Assembly (NCBI RefSeq): GCF_018361265.1
Contig: NZ_JAFLNH010000001.1
Span: 1,984,001-2,048,000, forward strand
Source: Mycobacterium sp. SM1
GTDB taxonomy: Bacteria; Actinomycetota; Actinomycetes; Mycobacteriales; Mycobacteriaceae
Direction of reading: 5' to 3'
Length of the DNA stretch: 64,000 nt
Shown piece by piece: positions 1-14,839 of this stretch. Below the pieces are notes generated by a model, which did not search any database, was not told the origin of the DNA, and worked only from the letters and a program-made list of their open reading frames with translations. Made by a program: the position numbers and the translations under genes. Every line of letters starts with the position of its first letter. Positions within the stretch are counted from its first letter, which is position 1.

Positions 1-31
1 GCTTCACCTCGTTCAGCGCCCGGCCGATTTG

Positions 32-985
<954 letters not shown>

Positions 986-989
<4 letters not shown>

Positions 990-2005
990 CGATGCGTTCC
1001 CACTGAAACGAGTTCGGACACAATCTGTTCGGCGGTCCACGGTGCCAGCAGAAAACCGGAGCGGCCATGGCCGGCGGCGACCAGGGTGCGGGCGTCCAAC
1101 CGCTGCACCAGCGGAAGGTTATCCGGGGTCATCGGGCGCAGCCCGGCGGCGCATTCAGCCAGCTCATACTCTCCTAGCCCGGGCAGCACCGCGCAGGCGT
1201 CGTCGAGCAGGTCACGCACACCCAAGACGGTTGGCGCGGTGTCGCGGCCATGCTCATACTGGGTGGCACCGACAACCATCCCGTCGGCACGGGGCACCAA
1301 GTAGACTTGCCGCCCGTGGACTCGGGCGCGAATTACCCGCTGCGGCACCGGCATAGCGCCTTTTCGCCAGCGCAGCCGTAGCGCCTCACCCTTCACCGGC
1401 CGAATCGGCAGGCCGGGCCACAACGCCGGTGCGTCGATACCATTGGCGATCACGACCGCGTCAGCGTCGACTAAAGACAGGTCGGCTACCGGTGGCGCCC
1501 ACGTGACGGCGAGCCGCTCGCAGGCCATGCTCAGCGCCTCAAGCACCGCACGGTTATCCACCGCGAGTTCGGTGGGAGCCCGAAAGCCGTGCCGGATGCC
1601 TGGGGCCAGCAGTGGCTCCACATCCCGGGCGGATGACTCCCAAATCACCGGGTGACCTTGGGCGGACAACCAGTCCGCGACCGTCCGCAGATCGGCGATA
1701 TCGGCGGAGTCGACGCCCACCACCAGCGACTCGCGGGCGGCGATGACCTGCGGCGGGAGCCCTTCTAGAAAGCGGCCTTGGCGCCACAGCCGCAGCGACT
1801 CCAGCCCCAGGCGCAGCAGTCGCTCTTCACCAGGCCACCCCTCGCTGTGCGGGGCCAGCATGCCGCCCGCCACCCAGGAGGCACCGTGCTCGCCGGTGCG
1901 ATGCACCCGCACCGACCAGCCGGCCTGGGCGGCCCGGCGCGCCACCGACAACCCGATGACACCCCCGCCGATCACAGCCAAAGACCCCGCCGAGTCCGCT
2001 GGCAC
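986..2005 (-). CDS. thiO: Glycine oxidase ThiO (FAD-dependent)
   Basis: ThiO oxidises glycine to the dehydroglycine (imine) used by ThiG. The 339-residue protein begins with a Rossmann FAD motif (GGGVIGLSVARRAAQAG, about residues 12-28) and ends with the DAO-family GHGRSGFLLAPWT segment that contacts flavin. The GTG start at 2005 lies just 3' of the TPP riboswitch. A GGGAG Shine-Dalgarno in the last riboswitch helix (2012-2016) can be sequestered by TPP binding. Order and neighbours match Rv0415-Rv0417 of M. tuberculosis. Confidence 0.93.
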
Positions 2006-2008
2006 TGT

Positions 2009-2098
2009 CTGCTCCCTTCGCCGGCATGATCCGGATCAGGTGTGACGGTAAGGGCAGGTGGCTCGCGCCCAGTGTGCCCACTCTCAGCCCCGCACGTG
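2009..2098 (-). promoter_or_regulatory. TPP (THI-box) riboswitch upstream of thiO
   Basis: On the minus strand the segment reads GCGGGGCTGAGAG near 2080-2095 and CCTGATCCGGATCATGCCGG near 2021-2040, then CGAAGGGAG directly before thiO. These are the conserved P2/J and thiamine-binding core elements of the THI box. The Shine-Dalgarno is part of the terminal helix, so translational control of thiOSG by thiamine pyrophosphate is the likely mechanism. The divergent thiE gene lies on the other side of it. Confidence 0.93.
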
Positions 2099-2180
2099 TT
2101 CGATGGCCCGGGACTCCCGTGACAAGCTTTTCTTCTCCTGTTGCTTTTCCGCGTTCCACGCTAGCGGCTACCGTCACGGT

Positions 2181-2963
2181 GTGCACGACGGCATCGCTCG
2201 GTCCACTGCCCGCCGAGCCAACGCTCCCGTACCCCCTCGCGCCGGGGCGCGGTCCGGATCGTCGCCGGGCGGGTCCGCGCCGAGCCGCATCGTCGCCGGG
2301 GCACGCGCCCGTCTCGCGGCCGCCCGGTTGTATCTGTGCACCGATGCCCGTCGCGACCGTGGTGACCTGGCCGAGTTCGCCGACGCCGCACTGGCCGGCG
2401 GGGTGGACATCATTCAACTGCGCGACAAGGGCTCGGTAGGGGAGCGGCGGTTCGGCCCCCTGGAGGCGTGCGACGAGCTGGCCGCGTTGCAGGTCCTCGC
2501 CGAGGCCGCCGGGCGCTACGGTGCCCTGGTGGCGGTCAACGACCGCGCTGACATCGCCCGCGCCGCGGGCGCCGAGGTGCTGCATTTAGGCCAGGGTGAC
2601 CTGCCACTGCAGGTGGCGAGGGAAATCGTCGGGCCGGGCACGCTGATCGGCCGCTCCACCCATGACCCCGCCCAGGTGGCGCGCGCGGTGAGCGAGGACG
2701 TCGATTACTTCACCGTCGGCCCCTGCTGGCCCACACCGACCAAGCCGGGCCGCCCCGCGACGGGCCTGGATCTGATTCGCACCGCCGCCAGGCTCGCCGG
2801 GCCCAAGCCGTGGTTCGCCATCGGCGGCATCGACGCCCGGCGGCTACCCCAGGTGCTCGAGGCCGGTGCCCGCCGGATTGTGGTGGTGCGAGCGATCACC
2901 ACGGCCGAGGATCCGCGGGCCGCCGCGGAAACGCTCAGTGCAGCGCTTGCAGCAGCGAGCTAA
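2181..2963 (+). CDS. thiE: Thiamine-phosphate synthase ThiE
   Basis: ThiE couples the thiazole and pyrimidine moieties to give thiamine phosphate. The barrel carries LYLCTD, the substrate-binding [30 protein letters not shown], and phosphate-loop signatures ending in FAIGGI. The frame is open from 2058, but the codons before about residue 42 have shadow-like composition. GTG 2181 is the only usual start close to the domain, and it gives 260 residues (family about 210-230), so the first 45 or so residues are uncertain. It is divergent from the riboswitch-controlled thiO operon. Its 3' end overlaps convergent mutT3 by 29 bp. Confidence 0.9.
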   Translation: MHDGIARSTARRANAPVPPRAGARSGSSPGGSAPSRIVAGARARLAAARLYLCTDARRDRGDLAEFADAALAGGVDIIQLRDKGSVGERRFGPLEACDELAALQVLAEAAGRYGALVAVNDRADIARAAGAEVLHLGQGDLPLQVAREIVGPGTLIGRSTHDPAQVARAVSEDVDYFTVGPCWPTPTKPGRPATGLDLIRTAARLAGPKPWFAIGGIDARRLPQVLEAGARRIVVVRAITTAEDPRAAAETLSAALAAAS

Positions 2964-3573
2964 TCCGGGGACTCAGCCGTGACGGCGGCCGATCCTCGTC
3001 GGGCACACACCAGACGAATACCCCCGCCTCGATTTCCACGGTGCGCGGCAGGTGCCGGCGCCGTTCGTCGCCGGGGCGCAGTGGCACGAACACGGGTGCG
3101 GCCCGCAGCCGCCGCCAACTCGCCGCTAATCCGGGGTGCAGCGGTAAGTCAGCCACCTCGTTCTCGCCCACCCAGCGCAGCTCGGCGCTTTCCCGGTTGG
3201 GCACTGCGCACAGCGGCTCGTCTGCGTCGGCGACGACCGTGGTGTAGGTCCAGCACGTACCGTCGGCTGCGGGAACTTCGGCAGTGACCACGGCCGCGCG
3301 CACCCGGATCCGGTCGGTGGGCAGACCGGTTTCCTCGCGGGCTTCACGCACGGCGGCCTGTTCGGCGGTCTCGTGGCTGTCCCGGGCGCCACCCGGAAGA
3401 CCCCAGGTGCCACCCTGATGGCTCCACGGCGCCCGGTGCTGAAGCAACACCGCCGGCGTGCCGTCGGGCCGTGGCGCCCGCAGCAGCAGACCCGCCGCCC
3501 CGTAGCGGCCCCAGTACGCAACCCCGGTGTGCGAGAACGCCCATCCATCACCGTCGCCGAGCACGCCGCCCAC
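2935..3573 (-). CDS. mutT3: Nudix hydrolase MutT3
   Basis: This is a nucleotide-sanitising Nudix hydrolase, annotated in M. tuberculosis as MutT3 (Rv0413). A perfect Nudix box (G-x5-E-x7-REAREETG) sits in the segment [11 protein letters not shown]... about residues 70-95, with the metal-binding REAREE glutamates present. The GTG start at 3573 gives 212 residues, close to the 217 known in M. tuberculosis. A second GTG at 3564 is possible. The frame is open much further upstream without family similarity. It is convergent with thiE and overlaps it. Confidence 0.9.
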   Translation of the reverse strand: MGGVLGDGDGWAFSHTGVAYWGRYGAAGLLLRAPRPDGTPAVLLQHRAPWSHQGGTWGLPGGARDSHETAEQAAVREAREETGLPTDRIRVRAAVVTAEVPAADGTCWTYTTVVADADEPLCAVPNRESAELRWVGENEVADLPLHPGLAASWRRLRAAPVFVPLRPGDERRRHLPRTVEIEAGVFVWCVPDEDRPPSRLSPRISSLLQALH

Positions 3574-3728
3574 AATACGGCCCCCGGCGACCCTCGGGCA
3601 CGGCGTGAGCCCGCAGGGTGCCCGGCGGCAGCACCGGCGAGCACACCGGCCGGCGGCGACCGAAACACAAACCGGCCGTGACCGGTCCACAGACACGCAC
3701 TTGGCAACCCGGACTCTTAGAATTCTTT

Positions 3729-3734
3729 TATAGA
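3729..3734 (+). promoter_or_regulatory. Possible -10 box for the pknG operon
   Basis: TATAGA at 3729-3734 lies in an unusually A/T-rich patch, 41 bp before the GTG start at 3776, in the divergent mutT3/Rv0412c-like gap. No well-spaced -35 box is visible (TTGGCA at 3701-3706 is 22 bp away), so this is only suggestive. Confidence 0.3.
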
Positions 3735-3775
3735 GTTGGTGGCACGAATGGCTGAAAGGTGAGGTCTCAGCAAAC

Positions 3776-5091
3776 GTGTCCGTGGAGTTGGCGCATCCGT
3801 CGACCGAGCCGCTGGGGTCGCGGTCGCCAACCGGACCGCCGCGTCCTCGCTGGTGGTTTATTTCAACGACTCCCGGCCGTATCTTGACCATCGGTGTGAT
3901 CCTGGCCGCCCTGGGGGGGCTGAGCGCGTTTGCCACCTCGACGACGATCAACCACCGCCAGCAAGCGTTGTCCACGGTTTTGAACCACACCGAACCCCTG
4001 GCGTTCGCCGCGGGGCGGCTTTACACCACGCTGTCGGTCGCCGATGCCGCGGCGGCGACGGCGTTTATCGCCCAAGCCGAACCGACGGCTGTCCGCCAGC
4101 GGTACGAGCAGGCGGTCACCGATGCCGCGGTGGCAGTGACCCGGGCATCCAGCGGGCTCACCGACGAGCCGTTGGTGCAGCTATTAGGCCGGGTCAACGC
4201 CGAGCTGGCCGTCTACACCGGATTGATCGAAACCGCGCGCACCAACAACCGGGCCGGTAACCCCGTGGGCTCGTCGTACCTGTCGGAAGCGTCGACACTG
4301 ATGCAGCAGACGATTCTGCCTGACGCGCAACGACTTTACCGCGCGACATCGGAGCGGGTCGATGCCGAGACGACGGCATCGACTCAGATTCCCGCCCCGG
4401 TGATCCTGGTCGTCGCGACCACCGTGGCCTTCGGCGCGTTCGCGCACCGATGGCTCGCGCGTCGCACCAGGCGGCGGATCAACCCTGGCCTCGTCGTGGG
4501 CGCCCTCGCGATCATGGTGATGGTGGCCTGGGTGGGAACGGCGCTGACAATTTCCACCACCGCCACCCGCGACGCCAAAAACACTGCGGCAGAATCACTG
4601 AAGACCCTCACCAACCTCGCGATCACCGCCCAGCAGGCGCGAGCCGATGAGACGCTGTCGCTGGTGCGGCGCGGGGATGACGAGAGCGGTACCCAGTCCT
4701 TCAATCAACGCCTCGACACCATGCAGCAACAGCTCGACCGATATCTGTCCCGCGCCGACGCGGTGGACAAAGCCGATTTGCAGGGCGCCGGCCAGTTGCT
4801 GGCCCGGTGGCGGCAGGCCAACGAGCGAATCAACTCCTACATCTCGGTCGGCAACTACCTGGCCGCCACCGAGGTTGCGCTGGGCAGCGGCGAGAACAAC
4901 TCCAGGCCCGCGTTCGACAAGCTGGAGGGCGAGCTGAACCGGGCCATGGAGCAAAGTCGCGAGCAACTGCGCACCGAGATCTCCAATGCGCGCCGGGGGC
5001 TATCCGGCGCCACGGCCGGCGCCGTAGTGCTCAGTCTGGGCGGTGCCGTCGCGGTCGCGTTGGGCCTATGGCCCCGGCTGAATGAGTATCG

Positions 5092-5095
<4 letters not shown>
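3776..5095 (+). CDS. Conserved membrane protein (Rv0412c-like) of the pknG operon
   Basis: The 439-residue protein has the same length as M. tuberculosis Rv0412c. It has an N-terminal membrane segment (about residues 35-55), an extracytoplasmic helical region, a central pair of membrane segments (about 205-265), a second helical region, and a C-terminal membrane segment (about 415-435). This layout resembles four-helix-bundle sensor domains, but no kinase or methyl-accepting domain is visible. It is followed by glnH with a 4-bp overlap and then pknG. This context suggests a role in passing an extracellular amino-acid signal to PknG; that role is inference. Confidence 0.88.
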
Positions 5096-8312
<3,217 letters not shown>

Positions 8313-8477
8313 GGCGCGCCGGGCAGCCGCGCATCGACCGGGCATCCTGGGTTTCGGTTGCGGGTGCCGGGCGGGTTGGGGACTGCTGGCGGTTTGTTGG
8401 CCCGCTTTGTTGGCCCGCGCCTCGCCGCTACGCGGGTGATTCAGCGAATTCTCAGCTCTGCGCGTCACAGTTAACCC

Positions 8478-9794
8478 ATGGCCGGGCAGTCCGCGCGCTG
8501 GATCACCACGGCCCGCATGCTGCGTCGCGCCGGGTTCGGGGTGAGCGGCCCCGAGGTCGACACCGTGGTGACGCAAGCTTGGCCGGCCTACGTCGACGCC
8601 GCGCTCGGTGCGAGTCCCGACGCCGACCCCGGGGCGAGCGCCACCCCGATGCCGACCCTGGAGCCCCCGCGCCCCCCGGGCAAGGGCGCCACCACCGAGG
8701 CCCGGCGTCGGTACAACCGGCAACTGGGCGAGCAGATGTCCCAGCTGTCGGGATGGTGGCTGCGCCGCATGGTCGCCGTGCGCCAGCCGATCCACGAAAA
8801 GTTGACGCTGCTTTGGCACAACCACTTCGCCACCTCCGCCCAAAAGGTGCGGGTCGCGGCGTACCTGGCGGCGCAGAACCAGAAGCTACGCACGTTGAAG
8901 CTGGGTGATTTCCGCACACTCGCCTATGCGATGCTGACCGACGCCGCGATGCTGCTCTGGCTGGACGGGCAGACCAACACCGCCGGGGCCGCCAATGAGA
9001 ACCTGGCCCGCGAATTCATAGAGTTGTTCGCACTGGGCCACGGCAACGGCTACACCGAATCCGATGTGCGTGCCGGGGCCCGCGCTCTGACCGGATGGGT
9101 CATCGGGGCGGGCGGACGAACCGCGATGGTCCGGCGGCGCCATGACGACACCGTTAAGACGTTGTTCGGCGTCAGCCGAGACTTCGACGCGGCGGGCTTC
9201 TGCGACACCGTGCTGGCCCAGCCCAGGTCGGCGGAATATGTCGCAGGACGGCTGTGGCAGCAGCTGGCTGCTGACGACCCGCCCTCGCAGTGGGCGCTGG
9301 ACCGCATCGTCACCGCCTACGGACCCGGCCGCGACCTGCGGGCACTCACCCGGGCGATCCTGATCGACGACGAGTTCACCACCGCCCGCGCCGTCGTGGT
9401 CAACACCCCGGTTGAATGGCTGGTCGGGGTGATCCGCTCCCTGCGGGTACCGCTGGAGACCCCAGCGCGGGTCAGGATGGCCGAGGCGACGCTCAAAGCG
9501 CTGGGGCAGCGGCCGTTCTATCCGCCGAGCGTCGGGGGCTGGCCGCGCGGGCGGGTGTGGCTGTCCACCGCCAGCGCCGGGGTGCGCCTACGAGCGGCGG
9601 CCGAGCTGGCCCGAGCCGGTGACCTATCGGCCGTCGAGGGTGCCGCCGCCGGCGACCGCATCGACGCCGTCGGCTATCTGATCGGTGTGGGGGCGTGGTC
9701 GGACCGCAGCGCCAACGCGCTCAAGCCGTTGGTGCGCGACCCCCCGCGGTTGGTTGCCGCCGCCGTCAACACACCGGAATACCTGACGTCCTAG
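8478..9794 (+). CDS. DUF1800 family protein
   Basis: The 438-residue DUF1800 protein has recognisable family motifs: ARMLRRAGFG near the N-terminus, EKLTLLWHNHFATS about residues 110-124, NENLAREFIELFALG about 173-187, and PPSVGGWPRG near 355. DUF1800 genes almost always precede a DUF1501 gene, as here with a 9-bp gap. The biochemical role is unknown; the pair is presumed to act in the periplasm with the Tat-exported partner. The gene lies in a segment absent from the matching M. tuberculosis interval (pknG-ackA). Confidence 0.9.
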   Translation: MAGQSARWITTARMLRRAGFGVSGPEVDTVVTQAWPAYVDAALGASPDADPGASATPMPTLEPPRPPGKGATTEARRRYNRQLGEQMSQLSGWWLRRMVAVRQPIHEKLTLLWHNHFATSAQKVRVAAYLAAQNQKLRTLKLGDFRTLAYAMLTDAAMLLWLDGQTNTAGAANENLAREFIELFALGHGNGYTESDVRAGARALTGWVIGAGGRTAMVRRRHDDTVKTLFGVSRDFDAAGFCDTVLAQPRSAEYVAGRLWQQLAADDPPSQWALDRIVTAYGPGRDLRALTRAILIDDEFTTARAVVVNTPVEWLVGVIRSLRVPLETPARVRMAEATLKALGQRPFYPPSVGGWPRGRVWLSTASAGVRLRAAAELARAGDLSAVEGAAAGDRIDAVGYLIGVGAWSDRSANALKPLVRDPPRLVAAAVNTPEYLTS

Positions 9795-9803
9795 CGAGGG
9801 CCG

Positions 9804-11003
9804 ATGCCTCACATGAGTCGCCGCACGTTTCTGATCGCCAGCGCCGGCGCCGGCGCGCTGGGCCTGCTGTCCGGGGCGGTCGCGGTCAGCTGGCCCGAAC
9901 TCCAGCGCGCGGCACACGATCGGCCGCTCGCCGAGGGCAGCGGCATCCTGGTCATCGTCACACTCTACGGCGGCAACGACGGCATCAACACCGTGATTCC
10001 TTACGCCGACAACGCTTATCACGATGCACGTCCCGAACTGGCCTACGCTCCGGGCGATGTCCTGCATCTCGATGAGGCGCTGGGCCTCAACCCGGCGTTG
10101 CGCGGCCTGGCGGGACTGTGGTCCGAGGGCAAGTTGGCCATTGTGCGCGGCGTGAGCTATCCCCAGCCCGATCACAGCCACTTCCGGTCCATGGACATCT
10201 GGCAGACCGCGTCGCCGGCTGAGCCCGTCTCGACCGGCTGGATCGGGCGCTGGCTCGACGCCACCGGCGACGATCCGCTGCGTGCGGTCAACATCGGCGC
10301 CGTGCTGCCGCCACTGGCGGTCGGTGAGAAGTGCACGGCGGCAGCCCTTTCACCGTCCGTAACCCCGCAATCCGAGGAGCCGTTCGCCGCGACGATGGCG
10401 GCGCTGGGCGCGGCCGACCCCGGCGACACCCCGGCCATGTCGGCGGTGTGCGCTGCCTATCGCGCCGCCCGCAGCGCCGACACCACCTTCGCGACCTTCG
10501 CGCAGGTCAAAGCGTCCGAGAAGGACCGCAACCCGCTGGCCGCTCAACTGGCTTTGGTGGCCAGGGCGGTGCGTGCCGGGGTGCCCACCCGGGTCTACCT
10601 GGCGCAGCTCGGCGGTTTCGACACCCACGCCGACGAACGCGAAACCCAGCAGCGTCTGCTGCAGACCTTCGACGAGGCGGTGGCCGGATTCCTGCGGGAC
10701 ATGGCCGCTGACCGCTACGGCAAGAACGTGGTCGTGCTGGCGTATTCGGAGTTCGGTCGGCGCGTGGCGGCCAACGCTTCTCAGGGCACCGACCATGGCA
10801 CCGCCGGCCCGGTGTTCGTAGCCGGAGCCCCCGTCAAGGGCGGGTTCTACGGCGAGGAACCCAGCCTCACCGACCTGGACAACGGAGACCTGAAACCCAC
10901 CATGGATTTTCGCGACGTCTACTACGACCTGCTGGTGCACGCCCTCGGGACCGATCCCACGCCGTCGGTGGGGGTGGGCCGCACGGGCGTGGGTTTTCTG
11001 TAG
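9804..11003 (+). CDS. DUF1501 family protein, Tat-exported
   Basis: The 399-residue DUF1501 protein belongs to the sulfatase/alkaline-phosphatase-like superfamily. It begins with a twin-arginine signal (SRRTFLIASAGAGALGL, residues 4-20). It then has VIVTLYGGNDGINTVIP, DHSHFRSMDIWQT, GGFDTHADE and a GTDHGTAGPVFVAG motif, whose Asp/His residues are typical metal ligands in this fold. The ATG at 9804 is chosen; MSRR at 9813 is an alternative. It probably forms one operon with the DUF1800 gene. Its substrate is unknown. Confidence 0.9.
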   Translation: MPHMSRRTFLIASAGAGALGLLSGAVAVSWPELQRAAHDRPLAEGSGILVIVTLYGGNDGINTVIPYADNAYHDARPELAYAPGDVLHLDEALGLNPALRGLAGLWSEGKLAIVRGVSYPQPDHSHFRSMDIWQTASPAEPVSTGWIGRWLDATGDDPLRAVNIGAVLPPLAVGEKCTAAALSPSVTPQSEEPFAATMAALGAADPGDTPAMSAVCAAYRAARSADTTFATFAQVKASEKDRNPLAAQLALVARAVRAGVPTRVYLAQLGGFDTHADERETQQRLLQTFDEAVAGFLRDMAADRYGKNVVVLAYSEFGRRVAANASQGTDHGTAGPVFVAGAPVKGGFYGEEPSLTDLDNGDLKPTMDFRDVYYDLLVHALGTDPTPSVGVGRTGVGFL

Positions 11004-11401
11004 GCAGATTGCGCCGTCTTCGACTACGACGCGCCTCCTATACCTGCAAATCACCTGTGCCGCAAAGCGTTATGCGGTTTCGAGTGGCTTTGCCAGCGGG
11101 CAAAGGCGGATAGCGGCATCACCGGCGTGTTGCTGGCGCGGCCAGGTGCAATCATGGCCTGCTATCCGTCAGGTGTGTCGCTTTCCGTGGCGCGATGATC
11201 TGGGTTCGAAAAGCCAAGACGCACCGGATGTTCCAGGCCACAGGCCCACAGCAGGCGGTTGAGTGCCTGGCCCCACCACGATATCGGGATTACTCGACGA
11301 CTCCACCATCGATGAGCGGGCTGGGACCGTCACCTGCCCGGGCGGTCAACCTCTGCACGTCTGACTCACTGCCAAAGAAACTGTCCTTAGGGACCTGTTA
11401 A
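11004..11401. other. Intergenic region without a convincing gene
   Basis: This stretch of 398 bp lies between convergent genes. Short open frames exist, but none has domain similarity, a credible ribosome-binding site or mycobacterial codon bias. Sequence from 11040 to 11190 looks like degraded coding DNA, but I cannot assign it. Confidence 0.5.
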
Positions 11402-11698
11402 TCAATAATATGCGACAATGTCGACGGGCCGAATATCGGGTTCTTTCGCCAGCAGGTTGTCCGCTACTTTGCCGAGCACCACCGGCATTTGACCCTTGAG
11501 GTGCGCCTGCCGGTCTTCCTCGGTGGCGAAGGTGTCGAACATCCCGAACGTGGTATCGCTCAATTTGAACGCGTACCAGGTAACCGTTCCCGACTCGTCG
11601 GCCGCGATGGTGCGGCCGTCCGCCAGGAATGCGCTGAGCTCGGCGCCCTTACCGGGCTTGGCTTCTAGCAGGGCCAGTAGTCCACAGGTCTCTCTCAC
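11402..11698 (-). CDS. ABM-domain putative quinol monooxygenase
   Basis: This 98-residue antibiotic-biosynthesis-monooxygenase (dimeric alpha-beta barrel) protein starts at GTG 11698. The fold signature is visible as LLALLEAKPGKGAEL, followed by the alternating strand segment TVTWYAFKLSDTTFGMFDTFATEEDRQAHLKG. The usual central His/Trp/Asn pattern is only partly recognisable, so the substrate is not predictable. It stands alone, with poor-quality intergenic DNA on both sides. Confidence 0.78.
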   Translation of the reverse strand: MRETCGLLALLEAKPGKGAELSAFLADGRTIAADESGTVTWYAFKLSDTTFGMFDTFATEEDRQAHLKGQMPVVLGKVADNLLAKEPDIRPVDIVAYY

Positions 11699-12239
11699 CT
11701 AACTCTTCCTCTCGATGATGCTTTGTGATTCTTTCGAAAACATACGCTGCGCAAGCCGCCAAATGAGGTGGCGAATCCGACGCGTTTGGTACCGTTCCCG
11801 ACATAGGTGTCGTGGTGATGGGCTACATGCGCGTTCGAGCTGACCGTCGTGGGAATGGCTGGCGCGTCACGAACCGGACACGGGTTGCTGGTTGACACCA
11901 TCCCCCTGGCGGACGGCGCCGCTCGAACTGGTCGTGACTCCCGCGCTCGCCGCGCCATCGCCAAACCAGATCGTCGCAGCGGTCGGCAAGCATCTGTCGT
12001 GGGCTGGATGCGTGAGGTGCACGCCATCGGGGTCGAAGTTGCGGCGGCCTGTATGAGCACGTTCTTGCTGGCGGAGGCTGGAATCCCCGACGGGGGCAAG
12101 AGTCCCGGACTTGCTTCTTTGAGGACTAGCGCGCCGCCTGGCCTTCTCGGGTGCCCGGGGTTGTGCACAGTTCGCCGGTTATCCACAGGACGCCGTGCGC
12201 GCAGGCCGGTGTGTCGGCGCCGCCTGATAGTGTTCGAAC
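11699..12239. other. Intergenic region, possible gene debris
   Basis: About 540 bp contain overlapping frames on both strands, none convincing. The last 100 bp carry a GGTTATCCACAGG motif near 12177-12189, of the kind often found before 13E12/HNH genes. The rest could be remnants of an older gene. Confidence 0.45.
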
Positions 12240-13604
12240 ATGTTTTCTAGTAGTCGGGAGCAGATCGCGCGGCGTTTCGACGCGCTGCACGAGGCGGTCT
12301 CCGGGCTGCTGGAGCTGTCTTTTGAGGTGTTAACCACACCGGAGCGGTTGCGATTGCTGGAGGATCTGGAGCGGGAGGCCCGCCGGCTTCCGGTGCCGCG
12401 CCACGAGCTGATCAACGGGGTGCGCCGGCAGGCCAGCGCCGCGGAGCTGGGCGGCACGCTGGCGCAGGCGCTGGCCGAGCGGCTGCGCATCACCCGCGCG
12501 GAGGCCAACCGGCGCATCGGTGAGGCCCAGGATCTGGGGCGGCGGGTGGCGGTGACCGGCGAGCCGCTGCCGCCACGGCTGCCCGCGACCGCCGCCGGGC
12601 AGCGGGAGGGCCAGATCGGTGCCGGACACGTCGCGGTGATCCGCCGGTTTTTCGACCAGCTGCCCTGCTGGGTCGATGTCGACACCCGGCAGTGCGCCGA
12701 GGCGCAGCTCGCGAAGCACGCCGCGCTGTTTCGCCCCGAGCAGCTGGCCAAGCTGGCCGATAAGCTCAGCGATTGTGTGAACCCGGACGGGAATTTCACC
12801 GATGAGGATCGCGCGCGCCGGCGCGGGCTTACGGTGGGCCCCCAAGGCCCCGACGGCATGGCGCCGCTGCGGGGCTGGCTGTCCCCGGCCGCGCGCGCCG
12901 CCCTGGAGGCGGTGCTGGCCAAGCTGGCCGCCCCCGGCATGGCCAACCCCGAGGATCCCACCCCGGTCCTGGATGGCGCGCCGTCGCAGGAGGCCATCAC
13001 CCACGACACCCGCAGCAGCGGCCAGCGCAACCACGACGGGCTGCACGCCGCGCTGCGGGCGATCTTGGCGTCGGGGACACTGGGGCGGCACAACGGGTTG
13101 CCGGCGTCGATCATCGTCACCACCAGCCTGCGCGAGTTGGAGGCCTGCGCCGGGCGCGCGCTCACCGGGGGTGGGTCGCTGCTGCCCATGAGCGACGTCA
13201 TCCGCCTGGCGCAGCACGCCCACCATTACCTGGCGATTTTCGACAAGGGGCGCGCGATCGGGCTCTATCACACCAAACGACTCGCCTCACCGGGTCAGCG
13301 AATCGTGCTCTACGCCAAAGATCGCGGGTGCAGCGCCCCGGGCTGCGATGTGCCCGGCTATCTCACCGAGGTGCACCACGTGCGCCAGTGGGCCCACACC
13401 AAAACCACCCACATCGATGACCTGACCCTAGGCTGCGGCAGCCATCACCGGCTGATCACCCCCGGGGGCTGGAGCACCCGCAAACGCGCCAACGGCGACA
13501 CCGAATGGATCCCCCCGGCACACCTCGACCACGGCCAACCCAGAGTCAACACCTTTCACCACCCCGAAAAACTCCTCCACGACGACAACGAAGACGACCC
13601 GTGA
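12240..13604 (+). CDS. DUF222/HNH endonuclease-like protein (13E12 family)
   Basis: The 454-residue protein has the DUF222 N-terminal domain typical of the mycobacterial 13E12 repeat family and a C-terminal HNH nuclease motif. In that motif [19 protein letters not shown] supplies the zinc Cys pair and the first His-His, and [10 protein letters not shown] supplies the last His. Multi-copy 13E12 proteins are considered mobile or selfish, and homologous copies are recombination hot spots. It is intact and convergent with ackA. It sits in a segment not found at this position in M. tuberculosis. Confidence 0.88.
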   Translation: MFSSSREQIARRFDALHEAVSGLLELSFEVLTTPERLRLLEDLEREARRLPVPRHELINGVRRQASAAELGGTLAQALAERLRITRAEANRRIGEAQDLGRRVAVTGEPLPPRLPATAAGQREGQIGAGHVAVIRRFFDQLPCWVDVDTRQCAEAQLAKHAALFRPEQLAKLADKLSDCVNPDGNFTDEDRARRRGLTVGPQGPDGMAPLRGWLSPAARAALEAVLAKLAAPGMANPEDPTPVLDGAPSQEAITHDTRSSGQRNHDGLHAALRAILASGTLGRHNGLPASIIVTTSLRELEACAGRALTGGGSLLPMSDVIRLAQHAHHYLAIFDKGRAIGLYHTKRLASPGQRIVLYAKDRGCSAPGCDVPGYLTEVHHVRQWAHTKTTHIDDLTLGCGSHHRLITPGGWSTRKRANGDTEWIPPAHLDHGQPRVNTFHHPEKLLHDDNEDDP

Positions 13605-13639
13605 CCAAGTCAATCTGACCGCTGGACAGATACGGATGC

Positions 13640-14839
13640 CTAATCAGCGAGCACCCGGACGCAGTCCCTGGCGATGGCCAGCTCTTCGTTGGTCGGAATC
13701 ACCAGCACGGTGATCGGCGAGTGGTCGGCGGAAATCCGTCGCGCGGCGCTGGTCCCGCTGGTGTTGCGGTGCTCGTCGAGTTCGATACCCAGCGCCGCCA
13801 TCCCGGTCAGCGCGTCGCGGCGCACCGCGGCATCGTTCTCACCGATCCCGGCGGTGAAGCTCACCACGTCGGTGTGCCCCAGCACCGCCAGGTATGCCCC
13901 GATGTACTTGCGCAACCGGTGGATGAAAACGTCATAAGCCAATTGCGCTGAGCCATGGCCAGCTTCGATCATCTCATGCAGTCGCCGGAAGTCGCGTTCG
14001 CCGGCTAAGCCGAGCACACCGGAACGGTGATTGAGCATCGAGTCGATGTCGTCGACGCTCATCTGCGCGGCACGCCATAGATAGCTGATGATCCCTGGGT
14101 CGATATCGCCGCTGCGCGTGCCCATCACGAGACCCTCCATCGGGGTCAGCCCCATCGACGTCTCCACTGGGCGGCCCGCGGCGATCGCCGAGGCCGAGGA
14201 GCCGTTACCGAGGTGCAGCACGATCTGATTCAGGTGTTCCAGCGGCCTGCCCAAAAATGCTGCGGCCTGCTCGCTGACATAGCGGTGGGAGGTGCCGTGG
14301 AAGCCGTATCGGCGGATACGCCACTTCTCCGACACAGTGCGGTCGATGGCATAGCTCGCCGCCGCGGCAGGCAGGTCGTGGAAGAATCCGGTGTCGAACA
14401 CCGCGATATGGGGAAGGTCCGGCAGCAGCTCGCGGGCCATTTCGATCGCCGCCACCGCCGGTGGATTGTGCAGCGGCGCCAGCGATGACAATTCTTTGAG
14501 TTTGGCGATCAGCGCGTCATCGACGAGGGTCGGCCGAAAGAACGTATCGCCGCCGTGCACCACTCGATGCCCCACCGCGGTCAGGCCCGCGGACCTCGGC
14601 TCGATACCCGCATCGGCCAGCATGTCGAAGGCCAGGCGCAGGGCCTCGTCGTGATCGGCCACCCGATGGTCACGTCTCAGGCGTCGCCGTGCCGCCACCA
14701 GCCGGGCGGAGGAGACCTGCTCGCCGATCCGCTCGACAATGCCAACGGCACCGGATATCCCCGAATCCGGGTCGATCAGCTGGTATTTCAGCGATGAGGA
14801 TCCGGAGTTGATCACCAGCACCAGGCGATCAGCGCTCAT
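13640..14839 (-). CDS. ackA: Acetate kinase AckA
   Basis: AckA interconverts acetyl phosphate and acetate with ADP/ATP. The 399-residue protein opens with the ASKHA phosphate loop [15 protein letters not shown]. It carries HRVVHGG, the catalytic [11 protein letters not shown] region, [24 protein letters not shown] and FTAGIGEND. The ATG at 14839 overlaps the end of pta by 11 bp, giving the usual pta-ackA coupling. Upstream in-frame codons lie inside pta and are not counted. Confidence 0.95.
   Translation of the reverse strand: MSADRLVLVINSGSSSLKYQLIDPDSGISGAVGIVERIGEQVSSARLVAARRRLRRDHRVADHDEALRLAFDMLADAGIEPRSAGLTAVGHRVVHGGDTFFRPTLVDDALIAKLKELSSLAPLHNPPAVAAIEMARELLPDLPHIAVFDTGFFHDLPAAAASYAIDRTVSEKWRIRRYGFHGTSHRYVSEQAAAFLGRPLEHLNQIVLHLGNGSSASAIAAGRPVETSMGLTPMEGLVMGTRSGDIDPGIISYLWRAAQMSVDDIDSMLNHRSGVLGLAGERDFRRLHEMIEAGHGSAQLAYDVFIHRLRKYIGAYLAVLGHTDVVSFTAGIGENDAAVRRDALTGMAALGIELDEHRNTSGTSAARRISADHSPITVLVIPTNEELAIARDCVRVLAD

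Noticed and set aside
12179..13271. Minus-strand frames of over 300 codons opposite the HNH gene
   Set aside because: They are antisense shadows of the DUF222/HNH gene, common in high-GC DNA.
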